Positions 35,950 to 44,965 of a stretch of DNA of 64,000 bases are shown piece after piece. Both the position numbers and the translations under genes were made by a program. The notes under the pieces are model-generated. The model did no database searches, was not told where the DNA came from, and was given only the letters and a program-made list of their open reading frames with translations. This stretch comes from Tistrella mobilis (GTDB lineage: Bacteria; Pseudomonadota; Alphaproteobacteria; Tistrellales; Tistrellaceae): assembly GCF_041468085.1 (NCBI RefSeq), contig NZ_CP121014.1:124001-188000 (forward strand), given 5' to 3'. Positions within the stretch are counted from its first letter, which is position 1. Every line of letters starts with the position of its first letter.

Positions 35950-37731
35950 TCACTTCCGCCCCGCCTCGATCATCGTCCGCAGCGGCTCGGCCGCAAGAGC
36001 GGCTTCGATCTTTTCCCGGCCGGGGGTTTCGGGCAGGGCCTCGCGCAGATTGCGGGCATGGGCTTCGGGCAGGCGCGGCGGCATCATCGGCTCGTAAGGG
36101 TCGACGATCGCATCGATGACCACCGGGCCGGGGGTGGCGAGTGCCTGGTCCAGCACCGCATCCACCTGGTCCGGGTCGGATATCGTGAAGCCACGCCCGC
36201 CCATGGCCTCGGCGGCTTTGGCGAAATCGATCGGCTGCAGCTCGCAGGCGAATTGCGGATTGCCCAGGAACATCATCTGCTCCCAGGCGATCTGGTTGAG
36301 CATGCCGTTGCGGATCACCAGCAGCTTCAGGTTCAGCCCGTGGCGCACGGCGGTGGAGAACTCGCCCAGCTGCATGGCGAAGCCGCCATCGCCGACGATC
36401 GCGAAAACCGGCCGGTCGGGATAGGCCAGACCGGCCGCAATGGCATAGGGCAGGCCGCAGGCCATGGAGGCGAGCGTGCCCGAGACGGCGTAATCCTGCC
36501 CGGGACCCAGCGGCACATGCCGGGCGGCAAGCTCGGTGTTCTGGCCGCTGTCACTGGTCAGGATCGCCTCGGGCGGCAGCCGCCGGCCCAGCGCGCCCAC
36601 CACCACCTGCGGCTTCATCGGCACGTCGTCCTGGCGCTCGGCCGCGCGCATCATCTCGCGCCAGCGCGCCATGCCGTCCTGGGCGCGTTTCAGGAAGCTG
36701 CGATCCTGCTTGCGCTCCAGCTTCTGGTTCAGCAGATGCAGGCTTTCGGCCGCATCCCCCACCAGCCCGGCCTCCACCGGATAGCGCAGGCCGATGCGCT
36801 CGCCGTCGCGATCGATCTGCACCGCCCGTGCCTGGCCCGGTTCCGGATAGTATTCGATATAGGGAAAGGTCGATCCCACGATCAGCAGGGCATCGCAGCC
36901 CTCCATCGCTTCCTCGGACGGCAGGGTGCCGAGCATGCCGATGCCGCCGGTCGAATGCGGGTGGTCGTCGGGCAGGATCGCCTTGCCCAGCAGCGCCTTG
37001 GCTACCGGCGCGGCCAGCAGGTCGGCGGTCTTTTCAAGCTCTGAAACCGCACCGGCGGCCCCCTGGCCGACCAGGATCATCACCCGTTCCGCCCGGTTCA
37101 GGACCGAGGCCGCCAGCTCCACCTGATCGGGATCGGGCAGGCTGCGGCCGTGGAAGCGGCGGTTCGACACATGGCCCGGCCGGTTGCGCGACGATCGCGG
37201 GCTGTCTTCCAGCCTCTGACCCTGCATGTCGGCCGGGATCGACAGATGGGCGACGCCGCGGCGGGTCAGCGCCGCGCGGCAGGCGAGACCGGCCACCGTC
37301 TCCATATGCGCGGCATCGGCGACCCTGGTGTCGAAGACCGCGATATTGCCGATCATCCGCGTGAGGTCGATATCCTGCTGGGTGAAGCTGTCGATCAGGT
37401 CATGGGCCTGCATGCCGGTGATCGCCAGCACCGGCGCCTGATCGAGCGCCGCATCGCACAGCCCGGTGATCAGATGGGTGCCGCCGGGACCGGAGGTCGC
37501 CAGGCAGACGCCGAGCTTCCCGGTGAATTTGGCATGGGCGGACGCCATGAAGGCGGCGCTTTCTTCATGCCGGGTCTGGATGAAGCGGATCCTGTCCTGA
37601 CGGGTGCGCAGCGCCTCCATGACGCCGTTGATGCCGTCGCCCGGCAGGCCGAAGACGGTATCCACCTCCCAGGCGATCAGGGTCTCGACCAGGATGTCGG
37701 CGGCGGTGAGGGCGGGGGAGGGGGCGGTCAT
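35950..37731 (-). CDS. Thiamine-pyrophosphate enzyme, pyruvate oxidase/acetolactate synthase superfamily
   Basis: This TPP-dependent enzyme has 593 residues. The N-terminal PYR domain has DTVFGLPGDGINGVMEAL and the activating glutamate in TRHEESAAFMA. The central domain includes VMILVGQGAAGA. The C-terminal PP domain has the TPP/Mg motif VGDGGFAMQLGEFSTAV, ending in NQIAWE. The GLPGDGIN start and lack of an FAD-domain signature resemble PoxB-like pyruvate dehydrogenases (quinone) or benzoylformate decarboxylase relatives. The exact reaction is not fixed. ATG 37731 is chosen over the open upstream frame because MTAPSPALTAADILVE begins the fold. Confidence 0.87.
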   Translation of the reverse strand: MTAPSPALTAADILVETLIAWEVDTVFGLPGDGINGVMEALRTRQDRIRFIQTRHEESAAFMASAHAKFTGKLGVCLATSGPGGTHLITGLCDAALDQAPVLAITGMQAHDLIDSFTQQDIDLTRMIGNIAVFDTRVADAAHMETVAGLACRAALTRRGVAHLSIPADMQGQRLEDSPRSSRNRPGHVSNRRFHGRSLPDPDQVELAASVLNRAERVMILVGQGAAGAVSELEKTADLLAAPVAKALLGKAILPDDHPHSTGGIGMLGTLPSEEAMEGCDALLIVGSTFPYIEYYPEPGQARAVQIDRDGERIGLRYPVEAGLVGDAAESLHLLNQKLERKQDRSFLKRAQDGMARWREMMRAAERQDDVPMKPQVVVGALGRRLPPEAILTSDSGQNTELAARHVPLGPGQDYAVSGTLASMACGLPYAIAAGLAYPDRPVFAIVGDGGFAMQLGEFSTAVRHGLNLKLLVIRNGMLNQIAWEQMMFLGNPQFACELQPIDFAKAAEAMGGRGFTISDPDQVDAVLDQALATPGPVVIDAIVDPYEPMMPPRLPEAHARNLREALPETPGREKIEAALAAEPLRTMIEAGRK

Positions 37732-37891
37732 CGGGCGATCTCCGATCTGCGGGGATGTCCCGGGCGAACGCCCGGGGGCCGCGCATGTTCCTCGAAATGT
37801 TCTCTGGAAACCTTCCGGCATATGTGGCGTTCTGTCGTCGTGCCCGCCGTATCGCTGACCGCCCCGTTATGTCATCGGAAAGGACGACGCC

Positions 37892-38422
37892 ATGCCGTCA
37901 CAGATCCACGGCTTTACCGCAGCCCTCACTGCGATGCTGATGATCGCGGCCGCCCCCGCCATTGCCGCCGAGGCCGAGACCATCCGCGCGAAAGCGCGTT
38001 TCATCGGCCTCTCGGGCGAAGAAACCGGCACCGCCACCCTCACCGGCACTGCGCGCGGCGTGCTGATCCAGGCCGAGGTCCGGGACCTGCCGGCCGGGCA
38101 GTGGGTCGCCTTTCACATCCATGAAGGCGGGACCTGCGATGCGGCCGACCACCACAAATCGGCCGGCGGCCATTTCAACCCGGGCAACACGGCCCATGGT
38201 TTCCTGGCCGAAGGCGGGCCGCATGCCGGCGACATGCCCAACCAGATGGTCGGCGCCGACGGCACGCTTCACGCCGAGGCCTTCAACCCGATGGTCCGGC
38301 TCGACGACGGCCCGAACGGCATTCGCGGCCGGACGCTGATGATCCATGCCGGCCGCGACGACCACCGCAGCCAGCCCTCGGGCAATGCCGGCGACCGGCT
38401 GGCCTGTGCGGTGATTGAGTGA
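37892..38422 (+). CDS. sodC: Periplasmic Cu,Zn superoxide dismutase
   Basis: This exported enzyme of 176 residues dismutates superoxide. A signal peptide covers about residues 1-26. Copper ligands are His75 and His77 (FHIHEGGTC), His94 and His152 (IHAGRDD). Zinc ligands are His94, His102, His111 and Asp114 (GGPHAGDMPN). Cys82 and Cys172 form the usual disulfide, and the C-terminal PSGNAGDRLAC is diagnostic. The stop lies six bases from the convergent end of the phage tail module. Confidence 0.96.
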   Translation: MPSQIHGFTAALTAMLMIAAAPAIAAEAETIRAKARFIGLSGEETGTATLTGTARGVLIQAEVRDLPAGQWVAFHIHEGGTCDAADHHKSAGGHFNPGNTAHGFLAEGGPHAGDMPNQMVGADGTLHAEAFNPMVRLDDGPNGIRGRTLMIHAGRDDHRSQPSGNAGDRLACAVIE

Positions 38423-38428
38423 CGCGCG

Positions 38429-39526
38429 TCACCCATAGACGACAATCGTCACAGGAATGGCCGTGCTCGTGGACCCGGTGCCAAAGCCGTACATCATAAT
38501 CTCGATTTCCACCCAGTCGGTGGTTTTCGTGATAGCCAGCATCGGGATCTGAGGGTTGGCGTCGGGGCTCGAATCGAGATAGATGCCTGGCGCCTGGGCT
38601 TGCACGACATAGTTGGTGTTCGGCCTTGGGTTCGTGAATATCGCTCGAACCTTGCCGCTGACTCGGGAAATCGACGAGAAGCCCAACCGGTAGTCATCCG
38701 GATCGGTGGATCCAACCGCCGTCACCGGCGACAGGGCGTTGATGGCGGCCTTCACCCCGGCTGGCGTGGCAAGCTTCGTCGCATTCGTCCCGGTCTGCAT
38801 CTCGGCCGTGGTGGCGAGCCGGGCATCGATGGCGCCCTTCACGCGGCGCGGTGTTGCGACGCTGGCGGCTGCGGTTCCCGCCGTCATCTCGGCCGCGGTC
38901 GCCTCGGTCACGGTAACGGTCACGTCGCCGCCGAGCGCGCCCCCGCCGGTGACCAGGCCGCCTGCGATCACCCGGCGACTGTCGGGCACGTGATCGGCCA
39001 GCAGGGTGTCGCGGGTCACGGCCCGGAGTGCATTTTCTGCCGTATCGTGCACCAGCAGCCGCGTGCTGCCGGTGGTATCGGCGGCCGTCGGGGTGCCGGC
39101 AATGTCCACGCTGAGCGTGCGATCAGCGTCCAGGCTGCCGCCGCCGGTGAGCCCCGCCCCGGTATCCACCCGGCGGGTGCGCGGCACCGGCGTGACCAGA
39201 TCGGCGCCGGCCAGGGCACCACTCTCGTCCACATACACCGCCCGCGAAGCCGGCAGCACCGAGAAGACCAGCTTCTCGCCGGCCGGCAGGTTGATCAGCC
39301 CGGTGGTGCCGTTGGAATTCGACAGCACCGTCACCCGTTCCAGCTGGTTGCCGGTCACGATGCCCTGGCCGATTTCCCAGATCCCGTCTTCGGGGGCCAG
39401 GATCTCGTAGAACACCGGACCGTCGCCGCGGGCGGACAGCGGGGCAAGGCCGGTGGGCGGGGGCAGCAGCTGCAGTGCCCCGGTGCCCTCGGTGGTGGTG
39501 GTCTGATAGCCGCGATCGACAAGCAT
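38429..39526 (-). CDS. Phage tail fibre-like protein
   Basis: This 365-residue protein is the last gene of the tail module. The middle has two copies of a fibre-type motif, TAAEMTAGTAAASVATPRRV and TAEMQTGTNATKLATPAGVK, each followed by (K)AAI-like helices, which is common in tail fibres. The region RRVDTGAGLTGGGSLDADRT is a shaft-like glycine repeat. The C-terminus (about 100 residues, ITKTTDWVEIEIMMYGFGTG) may be the receptor-binding tip. The ATG overlaps the previous stop (TGATG). The function in host binding is inferred from motif and place. Confidence 0.85.
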   Translation of the reverse strand: MLVDRGYQTTTTEGTGALQLLPPPTGLAPLSARGDGPVFYEILAPEDGIWEIGQGIVTGNQLERVTVLSNSNGTTGLINLPAGEKLVFSVLPASRAVYVDESGALAGADLVTPVPRTRRVDTGAGLTGGGSLDADRTLSVDIAGTPTAADTTGSTRLLVHDTAENALRAVTRDTLLADHVPDSRRVIAGGLVTGGGALGGDVTVTVTEATAAEMTAGTAAASVATPRRVKGAIDARLATTAEMQTGTNATKLATPAGVKAAINALSPVTAVGSTDPDDYRLGFSSISRVSGKVRAIFTNPRPNTNYVVQAQAPGIYLDSSPDANPQIPMLAITKTTDWVEIEIMMYGFGTGSTSTAIPVTIVVYG

Positions 39527-40320
39527 CACAGAAGCTCCCGGATGGTCAGGGACGTGGAATGGAACAGGGGATCGGTGCGGATGAAGCCGCCATGGGCGGC
39601 GATGCGTCCGATCATGCCCTCGCGCGGCCAGTCGCCGAGCGGGGCCGGCACGCACAGCACCGGCCGGGTCAGGCCGCGGTCGAACAGCCGATCGATGGCG
39701 GCCTGCCGGTCGCCGGCGGTCATAGAGAAGTCGAACACCAGGCTGCGGCGCTTCGGGCCCTGATCGACCCATTCGGCGCCAGAGGCTTCGGCGACGGCGA
39801 TGCGGCTTGCATCCTCCATCTCAAGCCGCCAGCCATAGGCCATGTTGGCTTCGGGCCGGTCGCCCGGGCCGATCCAGATCAGGCCGATATCGACATGCGG
39901 TGCGGCGGGCGCCGTGGTCACCGTCATGCGCAGATGGCGGGCCACCAGCCCGGCCGGGGCCAGGGCCAGATGAAAGCCGATGCCGGTGCGGGCGCCGGGG
40001 ACCGCCGGGCCCTGCCAGAGATCGTCGCCGCCGCGCAGCGTACCCGCCGACCAGGCGACCATGTCACCCGGGCCAAGGCTGGTGCGGGCCAGGGCAAGCG
40101 CGCCCACCGGCTTCTCGTCCCCCAGATCGATGTCGATCGAGAACGAGGCCGCGGCAATGCGTGCCACCCGTGCCGGCCAGGCGTCCAGCATGTTCGCCAG
40201 CGGCAGCCCCGCGGCAACCGGCGCCGTGCAGCGCAGATCAGAGGCCGCAAGGCCGGCGGTGTGGTTGACGTGATCGACGATGATCCGCCGATCGCTGTCG
40301 GGAGAGAGGGATCCGCTCAT
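39526..40320 (-). CDS. Tail module protein, possible minor tail component
   Basis: I do not recognise a named family in this 264-residue protein. It looks like a beta-rich module, with ASFSIDIDLGDEKPVGALAL and ARHLRMTVTTAPAAPHVDIG resembling discoidin-like tail proteins, and a C-terminal part GDWPREGMIGRIAAHGGFIR. Both ends overlap its neighbours (TGATG), so it is translated between the giant tail-tip protein and the fibre. A minor tail or tip role is inferred from that position. Confidence 0.7.
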   Translation of the reverse strand: MSGSLSPDSDRRIIVDHVNHTAGLAASDLRCTAPVAAGLPLANMLDAWPARVARIAAASFSIDIDLGDEKPVGALALARTSLGPGDMVAWSAGTLRGGDDLWQGPAVPGARTGIGFHLALAPAGLVARHLRMTVTTAPAAPHVDIGLIWIGPGDRPEANMAYGWRLEMEDASRIAVAEASGAEWVDQGPKRRSLVFDFSMTAGDRQAAIDRLFDRGLTRPVLCVPAPLGDWPREGMIGRIAAHGGFIRTDPLFHSTSLTIRELL

Positions 40321-43300
40321 CAGGCGACCTGTTCATCTTGAAGGTTGGGGGACCAGAGGGTCAGCACCAGCCGCCCGCGGTCCCACTGTTCCGAGGTGGC
40401 GATCACCACCATGTCGCGGCCCCGGGCCAGGCCGTGGCGCGGGTGGGTCACCCGCACCGTGGCGCCGATCCGCACCGGCCGCACGAAGCGGATACGGCCC
40501 TCGGGCGTCAGCTCTTCGGCAAGCAGGGCCGGCATCGCCAGCGAGATCATCAGCCCCGGCCGGCCATAAAGATCCAGCAGCCGCCGGGCATGGGCTTCGG
40601 CATCGGCGGCGGTGTCGAACCAGCTGTCGACCGGCTCCACATCCTGTGCCGCCGCACGGCCGACCAGAACGCCCAGATCCGCCGCCGAGGCCACGCGCCA
40701 GGTCTCGGCCGCGAAACTGCGGTCGAGCGCGGTTTCCACATCCGAGGGTGGCAAATCCGATGCTGTCATCGGCCGCCAGTTGCGGGTGTGATTGACTCGC
40801 CGCCGCCAGGCGGCGCGGGCGGTGCTGCCCGGCATTTCCAGCCGTTCCGGCGCTTCCAGGATCATGGTCGGATCGATGACCAGCGACGGCGTGGCCGCAG
40901 GGGCGCGGACCATGCCGATGCCGATCCGCCCGGTGCCGTCTTCGCCCCACCAGCCATTGATGCCGCGCAGGATTTCCGACGCCGCCTCGCCGGCCGTGGC
41001 GGTGCCGTCGCTGCCCTGCCACCAGCCGATCACGCCCGGGCAATCGGCGGCGATGGCGGCGAAGCCCGTGGGATCCAGCCGGTCGGCGGGCAGGCTCGCG
41101 AAGTCGAGCATGATCCGCCGCACGATGCCGGCGGTGTCGGACACGAAACCACCTTCGGCATCGCCGTCGAAATCCACCGTCACCACGCCCACCGGCGGGG
41201 TGGTGCCCAGCCGGATCAACCCTTCGGCCAGGCAGGTGGCGAAATGCCCCGGCGGCACGTCCAATGCCGCCAGCGCCGTCAGATCCGCCACATCCTGTCC
41301 CGAGGGGGCGATCGGCAGGCCACGGTCATAGACCGCATGCACCGCCTGGATCCGCCGTGCGCTCAGCTGCAGGATGCCGAGCGCGGGTGCCACCGCCACG
41401 GGTTCCACATTGCGCAGGCGGCCGAAGCCCATCGGCATGCGCTTGCCGATCAGATCGGGCGAGACCTCGATTGCCGGATGCTCAGCATAAAGCCGCGTCG
41501 TCAGCGGTCGGTCGAGCAGGCCGGCCATGCCCTGCACCGTCAGGGCCACGGCGTTGCGGGTGCCGGTCAGTTCGTCGCCGACACCGTCGAACAGCAGGGC
41601 GAAATCGCGATGCCGGGCGCCTGCGACGTCGCGATGTCCGGCCCGGACCACCACCCGCCGCCGGGCGACGTCGTAGACGTCCGGCACCTGGTCCAGTGCG
41701 CCGTCGGCGTTGATCAGATCGATCCGGCCGATCTGAAGGATGGCGCGATCCCGCGATTCCGGCGCGATCGGCATCGAGCGTTCGATCACCAGCGGCACCG
41801 CGCCGCGCGGATCGAACCAGGTGCTGGCCGGCTGGTCGTCGGGCACGGTGGCGAAGGCCTTGTCGGTATAGCGCAGCACCACCACCGGCACCCGGCCGTC
41901 AGAGGCCCCGGCCCCGTTTTTGGCGCCCCCGTTCTCGGGCGGCAATGTCGCCCAGGGCAGCGCCGCCCAGGCGGCCGCCAGGCGCGGCCGGCCGCGGGGC
42001 GCCGCCAGATCGGCGGCCTGCACCTCCACCGTCACCACCTGGTCGACCGCCGGCCGGAAGGGCAGGCGGATCACACCGTCCAGCCCGAACATGTCGAGCG
42101 CGGCAGCGGTGGCCATGGCCGCATCGGGATAGGCCTCGCCATAGCGGGCGGTGGGGGAATAGGTCGCGGCCGAGGGTTCGGCCGCATCCCAGTTCCAGCC
42201 ATACAGAAAGGCGCCGGCCCCCTGCCGGAACAGCACGTGATTGAGATAGGCCCGCATGTCGTCGAGCGACCGGCGGGCGCCGGTATCGGTGTGCGGCGGG
42301 GTGAAGCCCCATTCCGGCGGCCCGACCCGCAGGCCGATATGCAGGGCCGTGTCCGGAAACCAGTGCCGATAGGCGTCGTAGGCGACCATGGGCTCGTAAT
42401 CGAGCCCCGCGTCATAGGTCATGATGTTGATGTAGTCCAGCGCCGCCCGGGCTTCGGGGTCGCGGGCCAGCGCCAGGGCATAGCCGCCGTTCCAGCCGCC
42501 GCCCACAGGTCTGGCCGTCGCGAAGGGCGGCTCGCCGAAGCAGCCGACATGCATGCCGGCCCAGCCGAGTTCGTAGCCCAGATCGCGGGGAAACCAGCGC
42601 CGGAAGCGCTTGATCACCGTGACCAGTTCGGCATCGGTATAGCAGACGCGGCGACCGTTTTCGTCGGTCCGGCAATGGGTTTCCAGCCCGGGCAGTTCCG
42701 AGATGCACTCATAGTCCACATCCACCCCGTCCAGCCCCAGATCGTCGACCATCCGGCGCAGCGCCGCCATGTCGGCTTCGGTCTGGCCACCGAACCCGTC
42801 GGGGTGATAGGGCTCGGGCATCCACTGCTCGCCATACTGCATCACCACCAGGATCAGCCGGGTTGCGGGATGCCGGCGGCGGAACCGGTCCAGCACCCGG
42901 CGCAGCTGCCGGCCGGTGCAGGGGATGGGCAGCCCGCCGGTCTGGTCCAGCCGGTCGTCGGGCCCGGCATAGCTGCAGCGCGGCTTCGCCGTGTGCAGGA
43001 ACACCCGGGCCGTGCCGTTGGGCACGCGCATCAACCGCATGGCGTCGATCGCCACCGGGTCGTCGTAATCGGCGGGGATGTCGAACCAACTCTCCCAATA
43101 GACGTTCCAGCTCTGCCCTGAGGGCACCAGCCGGCGGCTGGTCAGGCCGGCCGCAACCGCCGCCGTTACCGGCGTCGGCAGCGCGGCCTCGGCGGTGATC
43201 CGGCCGCTCTCCTGGTCCTGGACGGCCGCGGTCAGCTCCAGCGCCAGAATGAACTGGGTCGAATAGGCGGTGTCGCGCACCAGGTCGAAGCCGATCCGGC

Positions 43301-44561
43301 CGCCGCCCGGACGGGTGAACAGGCGGGCGCCGGCATGCTCGCCCACCGCCTCGGCCGGTTTGCTCCAGCCGGGCGCCGTGAAGCCCGCCGTAGCCCCCCA
43401 GGGGTTGAACACGAAAGCCAGAAGCAGGCTGTCGAGATGGGTGTCCTCAAGCGGGACACGGGTGGTCGCATCGGTCGACACCAGGGCGGTGCGCGCCTCG
43501 ATACAGCCGGTCACACCCGACAGCGCGACGGCGGTCAGGGTCACGATGCCGACGAATCGGTCCTCGGCGGCGGCCTCCAGCAGGTTCGGTCCGGCGGGCG
43601 GGTCGGCCAGGATGGCCAGGCGAAACCGCCCGGTCTCGTCCATATCGGCGTCGAAGCCGTTCACATAGCGCAGGCGCCGGCCGCCATAGACCAGGGCCGG
43701 TGGCGGATCGGCATGGGTATAGCCCACGGCCACCAGCAGCAGATCGGCGCCGGTGCCGTCGATGATGCCGCCCTCGGGGCCCGCGGCCGGGGTGCTGCCG
43801 AAGGTCACGCCGCGCATGGTCTGGTCCAGCGCGCCCAGATAGAAGCTCTCGGCCGCCGTCACCTCGATCGGCTTGCGCGGCCGGCCGCGCGGCGGCACCG
43901 AAATGGCGGCGGCCAGCAATGCGATATCGGCCCAGGGGGTGCGCGCCACCAGATGCGGTGGGCCCGCCTCTGCGGCATCGGCCAGGCTGCGCGACAGGGC
44001 GGCGACCCGCGCCCAGCCCTGGCCTGCCACGCCATGGGCCGTCCAGCCGGCGGCAGGGATGTCGCCCGTGTCGTTGTAGAAGCCCGTGGCCACCGCCAGC
44101 AGCAGCCCGTCCTCGCCGATGCCCGGCGGTTCGATGCCGGGCAGGGTGATCGCGGTGGTGCTGTCCGCCCCTTCCACCGCCTCGGCCTTCACGATGCCGA
44201 TCCGGCCGGCGGTGCCCGCCAGCGCGAACACCGCAACCTCGGTAGAGCCGATCCAGTAGGGGGCGGTGATCGCCAGTTCCTGCGGCCCGGCCGCCGGCCG
44301 CGCCAGATGGAACACGGCGACGGTGCCGAAGCTCTCGTGATTGACCAGCGGCTCAGGATAGTCCTTGGCCATGGGCGTGCCGGCGAAGCTCACCGCCGGG
44401 CCCAGGTCGTAGACCGTGCCCTGGTTCTGCGGGTCATAGAAGCTGAACGGCACCATGACCACCAGCAGGTCGGCGCCGGTGGCGTCCACGGTCATGGTCC
44501 GGGTCGTGCCGTTCAGCACGCCGAAGGCCTGAACCGCTGTGCCGATGATCTGCACGCTCAT
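40320..44561 (-). CDS. Giant tail-tip/baseplate protein with internal GH18 chitinase-like domain
   Basis: This 1413-residue protein follows the tape measure in the tail operon. Residues 1-225 and about 236-460 are two related beta-rich units (compare DATGADLLVVMV and DGTGADLLLVAV). Residues about 485-820 form a glycosyl hydrolase family 18 barrel: WNVYWESW at the first strand, the catalytic DGVDVDYE at 611-618 (42708-42731) with Glu618 as acid, INIMTYDAG for the sixth strand and GAFLYGWNWD for the eighth. The rest (about 880-1413) resembles a tail hub, with VVLRYTDKAFATVP and a C-terminal RVTHPRHGLARGRDMVV. The start at 44561 overlaps the previous stop as ATGA. The enzyme part may cut chitin- or peptidoglycan-like glycans at the target cell. 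Confidence 0.88.
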   Translation of the reverse strand: MSVQIIGTAVQAFGVLNGTTRTMTVDATGADLLVVMVPFSFYDPQNQGTVYDLGPAVSFAGTPMAKDYPEPLVNHESFGTVAVFHLARPAAGPQELAITAPYWIGSTEVAVFALAGTAGRIGIVKAEAVEGADSTTAITLPGIEPPGIGEDGLLLAVATGFYNDTGDIPAAGWTAHGVAGQGWARVAALSRSLADAAEAGPPHLVARTPWADIALLAAAISVPPRGRPRKPIEVTAAESFYLGALDQTMRGVTFGSTPAAGPEGGIIDGTGADLLLVAVGYTHADPPPALVYGGRRLRYVNGFDADMDETGRFRLAILADPPAGPNLLEAAAEDRFVGIVTLTAVALSGVTGCIEARTALVSTDATTRVPLEDTHLDSLLLAFVFNPWGATAGFTAPGWSKPAEAVGEHAGARLFTRPGGGRIGFDLVRDTAYSTQFILALELTAAVQDQESGRITAEAALPTPVTAAVAAGLTSRRLVPSGQSWNVYWESWFDIPADYDDPVAIDAMRLMRVPNGTARVFLHTAKPRCSYAGPDDRLDQTGGLPIPCTGRQLRRVLDRFRRRHPATRLILVVMQYGEQWMPEPYHPDGFGGQTEADMAALRRMVDDLGLDGVDVDYECISELPGLETHCRTDENGRRVCYTDAELVTVIKRFRRWFPRDLGYELGWAGMHVGCFGEPPFATARPVGGGWNGGYALALARDPEARAALDYINIMTYDAGLDYEPMVAYDAYRHWFPDTALHIGLRVGPPEWGFTPPHTDTGARRSLDDMRAYLNHVLFRQGAGAFLYGWNWDAAEPSAATYSPTARYGEAYPDAAMATAAALDMFGLDGVIRLPFRPAVDQVVTVEVQAADLAAPRGRPRLAAAWAALPWATLPPENGGAKNGAGASDGRVPVVVLRYTDKAFATVPDDQPASTWFDPRGAVPLVIERSMPIAPESRDRAILQIGRIDLINADGALDQVPDVYDVARRRVVVRAGHRDVAGARHRDFALLFDGVGDELTGTRNAVALTVQGMAGLLDRPLTTRLYAEHPAIEVSPDLIGKRMPMGFGRLRNVEPVAVAPALGILQLSARRIQAVHAVYDRGLPIAPSGQDVADLTALAALDVPPGHFATCLAEGLIRLGTTPPVGVVTVDFDGDAEGGFVSDTAGIVRRIMLDFASLPADRLDPTGFAAIAADCPGVIGWWQGSDGTATAGEAASEILRGINGWWGEDGTGRIGIGMVRAPAATPSLVIDPTMILEAPERLEMPGSTARAAWRRRVNHTRNWRPMTASDLPPSDVETALDRSFAAETWRVASAADLGVLVGRAAAQDVEPVDSWFDTAADAEAHARRLLDLYGRPGLMISLAMPALLAEELTPEGRIRFVRPVRIGATVRVTHPRHGLARGRDMVVIATSEQWDRGRLVLTLWSPNLQDEQVA

Positions 44562-44965
44562 GGCAGGGCCATCCTGAAACTGGTCACCTGGATGAAATGC
44601 CCGATCTCCACCGGGCCCGCCGCCAGCACCAGGTCGCCGGCCGGGGCGTCGGGCAGGGCAGGGGCCAGCGACACATCGCCGTCGAAGGCGGTGGTCCCGT
44701 CGCGAAGCACCATGCGGAACCAGGCGGGCATGCCCGCGGCACGGGCAGTGCCGGTCCATTCCCCGGTCATCGCAGCACCCGTGGCATCTGCGGGTTTGAA
44801 CGGCACCTCCGGCAGGCGCAGCACGGCCAGCAGATTACCGGCGGGTGCCGCGATGTCCGGGCTGGCCGGCCGCACGCCCTGATAAAGGTGCAGGCGGGCA
44901 TCGGCGAGCAGGGCGGCCACCGCATCGGTGGCGGCCCGGCGCATCGGCAGGGAATGGACGATCAT
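44558..44965 (-). CDS. Small tail module protein
   Basis: This 135-residue protein of unknown family lies between the tape measure and the tail-tip gene, overlapping both by four bases. The sequence is rich in beta-forming stretches (LLAVLRLPEVPFKP and AGDLVLAAGPVEIGHFIQV). In siphophages this place is often held by a distal tail or tip-adaptor protein, which is a guess here. No motif is diagnostic. Confidence 0.72.
   Translation of the reverse strand: MIVHSLPMRRAATDAVAALLADARLHLYQGVRPASPDIAAPAGNLLAVLRLPEVPFKPADATGAAMTGEWTGTARAAGMPAWFRMVLRDGTTAFDGDVSLAPALPDAPAGDLVLAAGPVEIGHFIQVTSFRMALP

Noticed and set aside
40338-43121. A plus-strand open frame of over 900 codons opposite the tail-tip gene
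   Set aside because: Its composition is His/Gly/Ala-rich shadow sequence; the minus-strand GH18 and tail motifs are decisive.
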